NCBI GenBank assembly: GCA_016867005.1
Contig: VGKM01000004.1
Coordinates: forward strand, 1-30,086
Source: Candidatus Omnitrophota bacterium
Lineage (GTDB): Bacteria > Omnitrophota > Gorgyraeia > Gygaellales > Profunditerraquicolaceae
Direction of reading: 5' to 3'
Length of the DNA: 30,086 nt
Positions within the stretch are counted from its first letter, which is position 1; the number at the start of each line of letters is the position of its first letter. The notes under the pieces were generated by a model. The model was given only the letters and a program-made list of their open reading frames with translations. It ran no database searches and had not been told where the DNA came from. Below, one piece after another: positions 1 to 5,875 of the stretch. A program made the position numbers and the translations under genes.

Positions 1-467
1 CGCGATGTGACGCCGCCCACATCTTTCAAATCCTTCTTTTTATCTATCGCCTCGATTAAATCGCCGAACGATTCTTCCTCTCCCATGACTATAAAATCCA
101 CTGCCGGATTTTCCTCCAGGGTCGGCACAGGCATTGCCGAATACCATAAACCGCCGAGGATTATTTTTACCTTAGGAAGCGCAAGTTTGATCTTCTGCGC
201 TGCTTCTTTAAAGTGGCTTAAAACTCCGTAACCTCCGTAACCATGCAGCTGCTCTCCCATTACCACAATATCGGGATTCCTTAATTTCACCTGCTCAACC
301 AGGTCATTCATGGGGATCTGGTCGGCCTTACCGTCGAGAACCGCAACATCTTTATATCCTCTTTCGCGCACATACGCCGCCCAATGCGCATAAAGCTGGT
401 TAGGTGACCTATGTATCCCGTGAGTTGCCCATGCGCCTACTTTAGGCATAACAAATAAAATCTTCAT
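1..467 (-). CDS. B12-binding domain, radical SAM-type protein (N-terminal part, runs off left edge)
   Basis: Only the first 155 codons are present; the frame is open to the window edge. The visible part reads as a Rossmann-like cobalamin-binding domain of the kind that precedes a radical SAM core: an opening KILFVMPK strand, an HWAAYVRERGY helix, IVVMGEQ, then ILGGLWYSAMP and DFIVMGEEESF near the end. The last two match the family pattern in which a 'GG' loop is followed by 'vDfvvrGEgE'. The CxxxCxxC radical SAM motif would lie outside the window, so it is not seen. The ATG overlaps the stop of the ketosynthase-like gene upstream by one base (TAATG), so the two are translationally coupled. 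Such enzymes often methylate or rearrange carbon skeletons, which would make this a tailoring enzyme for the ketosynthase product (inference). Confidence 0.75.
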   Translation of the reverse strand, partial: MKILFVMPKVGAWATHGIHRSPNQLYAHWAAYVRERGYKDVAVLDGKADQIPMNDLVEQVKLRNPDIVVMGEQLHGYGGYGVLSHFKEAAQKIKLALPKVKIILGGLWYSAMPVPTLEENPAVDFIVMGEEESFGDLIEAIDKKKDLKDVGGVTS

Positions 468-1702
468 TACTTTTCTCCTTTCTCGACCACTAAGACCGAA
501 TTTATCCCGCCTCTGCCGCGGGAAATTACCAATGCCTTATTAATAACATGCTCTTTTGCTTCTTTCATTATATAATTAAGCCCGCCTGCATCCGGCTCTT
601 CCAAATTTATAGTCGGAGGCACAAGTGAGTGTTCGATAGCCAAAATCGTAATAATCAGGTCCACTGCCCCGCTTGCCCCGAGCAGATTGCCAAAGCTTGA
701 TTTTGGGCAGCTGACGGGGATCTTTGCTGCGCGCTCTCCGAAAACTTTCTTGATCGCCGCAACTTCACTATTGTCCCAATCCTCAACTGCCAGCCCATCT
801 AAACTTATATAATCGATTTCATCGATGTTTGCTTTAGCATCAGCCAGTGCCATTTCTATTGCCCGCACAAGTTCCAACCCGGACTTATCCGGATTGATCC
901 TGTCCAGCCCGTCACAAGTTGTCCCGTATCCGGAAACAAGCGCCATAATATTGGCCCCTCTTTTTTTTGCCCGGCCGATCCCTTCCATCACCATAATGCC
1001 TGCGCCTTCTGCAATAACAAAACCGCTGCGTTTCTTATCAAAAGGCCGGTACGCATTTTCCGGATGGCCGTTGTCTTCTGATAACCCGCCATAGGTATTG
1101 CAACATAGAAGCGCATACGGCGTAACCGGGGCTTCCATGCCTCCGGCTAAAATCATATTCAATTTATTTTTAGCTAAAGTTTTCTTGGCATAACCGATAG
1201 CTTCCAAAGAACTTGCCCTATCAGCGACAATTGTTTTGGAAAAACCTTTTATCCCGTAATAAATGGAGACCTGGCCTTGCGGGGCTGCCGGAAACCAGGC
1301 AGAGGCCATATAGGGAGAAACACCCTCCCTCCCCTCAATATATAAATCCCGCAGTTCAGTTTCTGCATAAAGCCATCCGCCGATAGCATTGCCCAGAAAA
1401 ATTCCAACCAGGTTCGGGTCTTCCTGTTTTATATCGATCCCCGCATCCTGCAAAGCAAGCTCGGAAGCAATCAAGGCCATATGGGAAAAGGCATCCATTT
1501 TCTTAAGGAGCCTCTCGGATAAATTACTGTATTTATTCAGTTCATCGATCTGCCCGGCAATATGCGAAGGGTATCTTGACGCATCAAACCGGGTGATCTT
1601 CTTTACAAACGGCCTGCCGGCTTTGATATTCGCCCAAAATTGCCGCTTCCCGATCCCGGAAGGGGCAACAATGCCAATCCCTGTAACTGCAATTTTTTCC
1701 AT
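467..1702 (-). CDS. Ketosynthase homologue lacking all catalytic residues (KS-beta / chain-length-factor-like)
   Basis: This is a full-length FabF-fold thiolase-family protein (411 aa; FabF is about 410). It begins EKIAVTGIGIVAPSGIG and keeps the structural motifs RPFDKKRSGFV and AEGAGIMVME. At the nucleophile elbow the usual Cys is Arg162 (VADRASSLEAIG). The first catalytic His is Asp302 (ISLDGLAVED) and the second is Asn339 (KSSFGNLLGASG). With C-H-H changed to R-D-N it cannot condense by the normal mechanism. In type II polyketide and aryl polyene systems, an inactive KS-beta (chain length factor) pairs with an active KS-alpha and sets chain length. The upstream neighbour is an intact KS whose TAG stop abuts this ATG, with the GGAGGA ribosome site inside its last codons, so equal expression of a heterodimer is expected. 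The pairing is inference; the substitutions are read directly. Confidence 0.88.
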   Translation of the reverse strand: MEKIAVTGIGIVAPSGIGKRQFWANIKAGRPFVKKITRFDASRYPSHIAGQIDELNKYSNLSERLLKKMDAFSHMALIASELALQDAGIDIKQEDPNLVGIFLGNAIGGWLYAETELRDLYIEGREGVSPYMASAWFPAAPQGQVSIYYGIKGFSKTIVADRASSLEAIGYAKKTLAKNKLNMILAGGMEAPVTPYALLCCNTYGGLSEDNGHPENAYRPFDKKRSGFVIAEGAGIMVMEGIGRAKKRGANIMALVSGYGTTCDGLDRINPDKSGLELVRAIEMALADAKANIDEIDYISLDGLAVEDWDNSEVAAIKKVFGERAAKIPVSCPKSSFGNLLGASGAVDLIITILAIEHSLVPPTINLEEPDAGGLNYIMKEAKEHVINKALVISRGRGGINSVLVVEKGEK

Positions 1703-2965
1703 CTATCCTCCAAACCTTCTGATAACCAATGTTGAATGGATCCCCGAAAACCCGCTCGAGGTCTTAACTATTATGTCTACTTTCTTTTCCCTTGCGGCAT
1801 TGGGGACATAATCAAGGTCGCATAAAGGGTCTTTTTCCTCCTGGTTTATCGTCGGAGGAATGATGTTCTTTTCAAATATCTGGGAGCAAACCGTTAATTC
1901 AACCGCATTGGCTGCCGCCAAAGGATGCCCGATCATTGATTTCAGGGAACTGGCAGGCAATTTATAGGCGTAATCGCCAAAGACGGTCTTGTATGCTGCG
2001 GTCTCAAAGATATCGTTCATGCGCGTGGATGAGCCGTGGGCATTGATATAATCCGCATCCGCGGGTTTTATGCCTGCATCTTTAAGCGCAAGGTCAATAC
2101 ATTTGGCCATAGCTGTGCCGTCAGCCGGCAAATCAGTCATGTGATATGCATTACAGCTTGTGCCAAAACCGATGACCTCCGCATAAATATAAGCATTGCG
2201 TTTTAAAGCATGGCTTAATTCTTCCAGGATCAAGATACCGGCCCCTTCGGACAGGACAAAACCGTTCCTTTTCTTGTCAAACGGCCGCGACGCCTTTTCA
2301 GGATGCTCATTATTGACAGCCAGGACGTTGACTACGTCAAAGGCGCCGAACGTAATAGGAGTAATCGGGGCCTCGGCAGCGCCGCAAACCATAATATCCT
2401 GTTCGCCATCCTGAATTACTTCCAGGCCGAAACCGAGTGAATCTGTTCCGGCAGTACATCCTGTCGAAAGAGTATTGCAGATCCCTTTGAACCCGTAACG
2501 CGCGGAAATTTCAATGGAAGGAGTATTGAACATCGCTGCATCATATAAATCAGGCCTTACTTTTGAAGGGTCAATAGGGTTTTTCCCGTCATCAGTTACA
2601 AGGGCGAATTCTTCTTCCATATATTTTGTACCGCAGATAGCGTTGGCAAGAGAAACCCCTGTACGCTCGGGATCGATCTTTGATAAATCAAGCTTGCTGT
2701 CTTTAATCGCCATATCGGCTGCGACAACGCCAAATTGCACATATCTATCCATGCGCACGACTTCATCGTGGGTAAGCCCTAATTGGAAAGGGTCAAAATC
2801 CCTGACCTCTGCTGCGATCTGGGTATTAAAAACAGACACATCAAAACTGTCTACTTTTTTTACTGCGGACTTACCGCTGATCATTGCCTGCCAGACATTA
2901 AGTTTGCCGATCCCGTTGGGGGAAATTACCCCTAATCCTGTTATAACTACACGCCGCTTTGCCAT
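1703..2965 (-). CDS. Beta-ketoacyl-ACP synthase II family, catalytically complete (KS-alpha)
   Basis: This 420-aa FabF-type condensing enzyme has the whole catalytic set: Cys170 in STGCTAGTDSLG, His310 in YINAHGSSTRMND, Lys342 and His347 in LKSMIGHPLAAANA. It also carries the family signature RPFDKKRNGFVLSEGAG. It would perform decarboxylative condensation of malonyl-ACP with an acyl-ACP in the cytoplasm. AAAGGAG lies 8 bases upstream of the ATG. It is followed without a gap by an inactive KS homologue and preceded by a TIGR04076-like gene. It could be an ordinary FabF, but the coupled inactive partner and the B12 radical-type enzyme argue for a specialised lipid or polyketide pathway. No acyl carrier protein is visible in the window, so one would have to be encoded further downstream or elsewhere. 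The gene symbol is left blank because the role differs from housekeeping fabF. Confidence 0.9.
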   Translation of the reverse strand: MAKRRVVITGLGVISPNGIGKLNVWQAMISGKSAVKKVDSFDVSVFNTQIAAEVRDFDPFQLGLTHDEVVRMDRYVQFGVVAADMAIKDSKLDLSKIDPERTGVSLANAICGTKYMEEEFALVTDDGKNPIDPSKVRPDLYDAAMFNTPSIEISARYGFKGICNTLSTGCTAGTDSLGFGLEVIQDGEQDIMVCGAAEAPITPITFGAFDVVNVLAVNNEHPEKASRPFDKKRNGFVLSEGAGILILEELSHALKRNAYIYAEVIGFGTSCNAYHMTDLPADGTAMAKCIDLALKDAGIKPADADYINAHGSSTRMNDIFETAAYKTVFGDYAYKLPASSLKSMIGHPLAAANAVELTVCSQIFEKNIIPPTINQEEKDPLCDLDYVPNAAREKKVDIIVKTSSGFSGIHSTLVIRRFGG

Positions 2966-3016
2966 TAATTATTTCTCCTTTAAAATTAAAAATGCCTCTG
3001 GTGTTTTGTTTTAATT

Positions 3017-3634
3017 TTATCCCGAGCTCTGCGAGGGAAAATCACCTTCTTCAACCCTGGTTATTTTAAATACGATATTGCCTCCGTCGGGGCAGGTCAC
3101 TGTATCAATGGAATCCGGGTTATCCATAAAGAAAAATTTTGCGCCGAAATTCAGCGCAAAAAGCGCCGGGAAAGCACAATGAAAAGCTGCTCCGCAAAAA
3201 CCCGGGATACATTTTAAACCTGTTGTTTCCCATTTGTCGCCGACTTTATACCCAAAAGTGCATTTGCCGTTTGATTTGACGACTTCCACAATCATTTTCT
3301 TTGGATTAGGCCCTTTGAAATTCGGGTTCTTAGGGATCACCTGGACCTTGCCGTCTTTATCAAGTATCTCGGCCTTAAATTCCAGCTTGCCTCCGTCCGG
3401 GCAAGTCACTAATAACGAACGCTGGTTGTCACGGAAAGGGAACATCGCGGCAAAGCTCAATGCATAGATTACCGGGAAAAGCGCATGCGCCAGGCCCAGG
3501 CAGAAATGTTTCGGAGGGTGCGTAAAATCACCCAGGATAAGCTCATCGCCGATCTTATAACCGTGGTAACATTCACCGAATACGCCGGTTACTGTAAGTT
3601 TTAATTTCGGAAAGGGTGTTTTGACTTCGTCCAT
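3017..3634 (-). CDS. Tandem TIGR04076-like protein (two Cys-rich repeats)
   Basis: The 205-aa protein is made of two homologous units, roughly residues 10-91 and 113-195. Each has a beta strand opening, a Cys followed by GYKIGD or GYKVGD, a central block with Cys and small residues ending LFPVIYAL.F or AFPALFALNF, a DN turn, and a closing TCPDGG followed by hydrophobic strands. This matches my memory of the single-domain TIGR04076 family (about 80-90 aa), whose function is not known. Cys22, 45 and 78 in unit 1 align with Cys125, 147 and 181 in unit 2; unit 2 adds Cys142 and Cys153. The cysteines suggest a metal or redox role, but that is speculation. There is no signal peptide. It lies one base after the PanE-like gene and about 50 bases before KS-alpha, inside the same operon. 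Confidence 0.75.
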   Translation of the reverse strand: MDEVKTPFPKLKLTVTGVFGECYHGYKIGDELILGDFTHPPKHFCLGLAHALFPVIYALSFAAMFPFRDNQRSLLVTCPDGGKLEFKAEILDKDGKVQVIPKNPNFKGPNPKKMIVEVVKSNGKCTFGYKVGDKWETTGLKCIPGFCGAAFHCAFPALFALNFGAKFFFMDNPDSIDTVTCPDGGNIVFKITRVEEGDFPSQSSG

Positions 3635-3635
3635 A

Positions 3636-4643
3636 TTAATCCAGGAATTCCTTTGTCGCTTCGATTAATTCCTCTTTATTTAGGAACTTCCGTTCCTGTT
3701 CGACCTTATGTACCAAACCTGCCAATCTTTCATTAAGCGGAGCCAGCAAATTATTATCTTTAGCCAAATTAACGAATTCCCCGTTAATATAATCTATCTC
3801 AGAAGCCCTGCCGCGTTTTATACTTTGTAAAATCGAACCGTAAAGAGGGTCCTTGCTTAATTTTGTCATGATGCCGGAGAATATCTTGGCTGCTTCAGAT
3901 GAAGGAATAGACGTTAATTTGGTGATGTTCTCGACCGGAAAATCCGGCAAAGAAACCAGCTCTATCCCCGCCTGAGAAATAAGCTCAAACCCCTCTTTCC
4001 AAACCGCGATACTGATCCTTGCGACATCCAAATCCGAAAATGACTCCTGCATGCTAAGGCCCAAGATGGCCGGAATGCAATTATTTGCGTTTACAAAGAT
4101 CTTAAGGTACTTCATGCCTTTCAAGTTTTCGCTTATTATCGTCGGAAAGGCCTTGTCTAACAGTAAGCTCAAAAAGATCAAATTTTCATCCGGGCGGCCG
4201 TTGAACATTTTCCCGATTATCCAGCTGCCTTCAAAATTGTGCACGACCTTACCCGGCTCCAGGTAAGTTGAGCCGAACATCACTATGCTTGAAACAATGT
4301 TTTTCCTGTCCACAAAACGCGAAATGATTTCTTCCGCGCGGATGCCGTTTTGTATGGTTAAAATAGTGGCGCCTTTTATGAAATCGCGGCTTGCTTCCAA
4401 TGCCTGTTGGATATCCTGGGTCTTTGTGGCCAGGATCAACAATTCCGGCTCGTAATCTAATTGAGTGGAGGCCTTAATATTCACATTAAAATTTCCTCTC
4501 ACTCCGGAAATGCTAAGGCCCAGTTTTCCGATCGCTAATGCCAATTCAGGGCGGCCCACCAAGACAACGTCTTCGCCTTTCAATTTCAAATATCCGGCTA
4601 CAAGGCAGCCGATTGCCCCGGCCCCTACGACTGCGATCTTCAT
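3636..4643 (-). CDS. Ketopantoate reductase family oxidoreductase (ApbA/PanE-like)
   Basis: The 335-aa protein has the N-terminal NAD(P)-binding glycine motif GAGAIG (residues 7-12) in MKIAVVGAGAIGCLVAGYLK. A second nucleotide-contacting segment, LATKTQD, is near residue 75, followed by TIQNG. The C-terminal catalytic region keeps the Lys-x3-Asn pattern (Lys181, Asn185, with Asn188 following) and the late SEIDYINGEFV block typical of PanE. Family members reduce 2-dehydropantoate to pantoate with NADPH, but many paralogues act on other 2-keto or 3-keto substrates. Its place in a ketosynthase operon fits either phosphopantetheine supply for an ACP or reduction of a pathway keto intermediate; the sequence does not decide. 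Its start overlaps the upstream gene's stop by four bases (ATGA), which indicates coupling. Confidence 0.85.
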   Translation of the reverse strand: MKIAVVGAGAIGCLVAGYLKLKGEDVVLVGRPELALAIGKLGLSISGVRGNFNVNIKASTQLDYEPELLILATKTQDIQQALEASRDFIKGATILTIQNGIRAEEIISRFVDRKNIVSSIVMFGSTYLEPGKVVHNFEGSWIIGKMFNGRPDENLIFLSLLLDKAFPTIISENLKGMKYLKIFVNANNCIPAILGLSMQESFSDLDVARISIAVWKEGFELISQAGIELVSLPDFPVENITKLTSIPSSEAAKIFSGIMTKLSKDPLYGSILQSIKRGRASEIDYINGEFVNLAKDNNLLAPLNERLAGLVHKVEQERKFLNKEELIEATKEFLD

Positions 4644-4918
4644 ATTTTTTTGTTATTGCCGTTCTTGGGAAAACCGTGTTTCCTGTAATCGAAACCGGTC
4701 TGGTCTAATAACCTGATCATCATGCTATAAAACGGGGTAGGCACGTCAGAAAAAAATGCGCTGACTACATCCACTTCTTCCACTTTTTGAGAATTTCTTG
4801 AACGGGCATTTTCCTCTGCTTTTAAAGTTACGGCGTTCTCTGTGATCCCTCGGTGGAAAATAGGGATTTTTGAGATCATTACTCTGAATCTTTGCTGGAC
4901 TTCCGGGTTCCAATCCAT
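4640..4918 (-). CDS. Small PCP_red-like domain protein, first gene of the ketosynthase operon
   Basis: The 92-aa soluble protein begins with a DWNPEVQQRF segment, then SKIPIFHRGITENAVTLKAE, ENARSRNSQKVEEVDVVSAF, and a C-terminal tail FYSMMIRLLDQTGFDYRKHGF. The order 'W-x-E...rl.kiP.f.rg....iE..Ar..g...v..edv' resembles the PCP_red domain found at the C-terminus of light-independent protochlorophyllide reductase subunits and as stand-alone small proteins of unknown role. The fold is histone-like and helical. The match is from memory of the pattern, so it is moderate. There is no Cys or His cluster. It sits first behind the promoter at 4966-4993, with a GGAGAGG ribosome site, and overlaps the reductase gene by four bases. 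A function in the pathway is unknown. Confidence 0.65.
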   Translation of the reverse strand: MDWNPEVQQRFRVMISKIPIFHRGITENAVTLKAEENARSRNSQKVEEVDVVSAFFSDVPTPFYSMMIRLLDQTGFDYRKHGFPKNGNNKKI

Positions 4919-4935
4919 TTTTTACCTCTCCTGAT

Positions 4936-4953
4936 ATAGTAAAATTTTACTAT
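4936..4953. promoter_or_regulatory. Perfect 18-bp palindrome, candidate repressor operator
   Basis: The sequence ATAGTAAAATTTTACTAT is its own reverse complement. It lies between the -10 box (4966-4971) and the ribosome site of the first ketosynthase-operon gene, so it would fall at about +6 to +23 of the transcript, a classic steric-block repressor position. No regulator gene lies within this operon; the cognate protein is unknown. Confidence 0.55.
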
Positions 4954-4965
4954 TGTAATTTTATT

Positions 4966-4993
4966 ATTATACAAGACAGATTATTCTTGTCAA
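4966..4993 (-). promoter_or_regulatory. Consensus sigma70-type promoter of the ketosynthase operon
   Basis: Reading the minus strand, TTGACA (4993-4988) is followed by a 16-base spacer and TATAAT (4971-4966). Both hexamers match the consensus exactly. Transcription would start near 4959 and leave a leader of about 40 bases before the ATG at 4918. All six genes from here to the left edge are coupled or closely spaced, so this is probably the operon promoter. Confidence 0.75.
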
Positions 4994-5010
4994 GTGAAAA
5001 TTCAAAAATC

Positions 5011-5045
5011 TTAACCTATTCCACACCGGGTGTGGAATAGGTTAA
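5011..5045 (-). terminator. Strong intrinsic terminator-like hairpin after the cyclophilin gene
   Basis: A perfect inverted repeat has 17-base arms (TTAACCTATTCCACACC and its complement) around a single central base. It lies about 45 bases past the cyclophilin stop. On the minus strand it is followed by a T-rich stretch (GATTTTTGAATTTTC). The T run is interrupted, so termination is likely but not certain. The near-complete dyad also leaves a protein-binding site possible. It separates Region B transcription from the ketosynthase promoter. Confidence 0.6.
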
Positions 5046-5088
5046 AAGAGAAGCAAAACTGTAAGCAGCGCTTATATATAGGTAAGGG

Positions 5089-5625
5089 CTATTTCAGATA
5101 GGCTTGTATGATCTTCTGCTCTGATAACGGCTTATCCTGGCTGCCTGTCGGAGTATTCTCGATTTTCTGCACCACATCATAACCGGAAACCACTTCGCCA
5201 AAAATTGTGTGGCGCATATTAAGCCACGGTGTTGCCGCAGTAGTGATAAAAAATTGGCTGCCGTTGGTATTAGGGCCGGCATTCGCCATTGCCAAAAGGC
5301 CGGCTTTATCAAAAGTTAATTCATTGCTTACTTCGTCTTCAAACGGAGCGCCCCAAACTGACTCACCGCCTCTGCCTGTGCCAGTGGGGTCTCCTCCCTG
5401 GATCATAAATTTTTTTATCACCCGGTGAAAAACAATGCCGTTGTAATAACCTTTCTCAACGAGTTTAGAAAAGTTTTCGCAGGCCTTTGGCGCTGCTTCC
5501 GGAAACAGCTTAATTTCAATGTTGCCCTGAGTAGTTTCTAGAACGACTATTTTTCCCACGTCCGCATCCTTTCCGTATGCAATAAAAGCTGTCATAAACA
5601 TCAATAAAGCCAATATTATCCTCAT
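5089..5625 (-). CDS. Exported cyclophilin-type peptidyl-prolyl cis-trans isomerase
   Basis: The 178-aa protein starts with a hydrophobic signal sequence (MRIILALLMFMTAFIAYG), so it probably acts in the periplasm to help exported proteins fold. The mature part is a compact cyclophilin domain with the active-site set: Arg68 and Phe73 and Gln76 in FHRVIKKFMIQGGD, GSQFFIT near residue 125, and Trp134/His139 in PWLNMRHTIFG, equivalent to the cyclosporin-contacting Trp of eukaryotic cyclophilins. GTGRGGESVWGAPFEDE forms the usual loop. GGAGG lies 8 bases upstream of the ATG. It is 22 bases after a small membrane protein gene and ends before a strong hairpin, so it is the last gene of that transcript. 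Confidence 0.93.
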   Translation of the reverse strand: MRIILALLMFMTAFIAYGKDADVGKIVVLETTQGNIEIKLFPEAAPKACENFSKLVEKGYYNGIVFHRVIKKFMIQGGDPTGTGRGGESVWGAPFEDEVSNELTFDKAGLLAMANAGPNTNGSQFFITTAATPWLNMRHTIFGEVVSGYDVVQKIENTPTGSQDKPLSEQKIIQAYLK

Positions 5626-5647
5626 CCCACCCTCCTATTTTCCGTAG

Positions 5648-5875
5648 TTATAATTTAAGCAACCCTTCATACATATTAAACACCATCGACATCGTTTTTA
5701 CAAAAAAGGCAGTTAAAAGCATGGTGAAGAAAATAATCACTGTAGTTATGCATATCTTGGACTTCGCGCTAAAACGCGGATTAAACCAAACCAAGGGCAG
5801 CATGAAAGGCCCTGCAACCAAAAAACTTAATACAAGCGAAACATTCTTATGATACCATTTGGGTCTATTTTCCAT
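5648..5875 (-). CDS. Small two-helix membrane protein, hypothetical
   Basis: The 75-aa protein has two hydrophobic segments, about residues 12-31 (LVLSFLVAGPFMLPLVWFNP) and 40-62 (KICITTVIIFFTMLLTAFF), joined by a short basic loop. I do not recognise the family. Its start overlaps the end of the 1359-aa GGDEF-ATPase gene by 11 bases, so the two are translationally coupled, and the cyclophilin gene follows. The overlap and clean two-helix pattern support a real gene. It might anchor or partner the large cytoplasmic protein, but nothing in the sequence shows this. Confidence 0.6.
   Translation of the reverse strand: MENRPKWYHKNVSLVLSFLVAGPFMLPLVWFNPRFSAKSKICITTVIIFFTMLLTAFFVKTMSMVFNMYEGLLKL

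Noticed and set aside
4919..5088. Small gene or riboswitch in the longest intergenic gap
   Set aside because: The gap is fully used by the hairpin, promoter, palindrome and ribosome site; no further conserved structure or open frame was seen.
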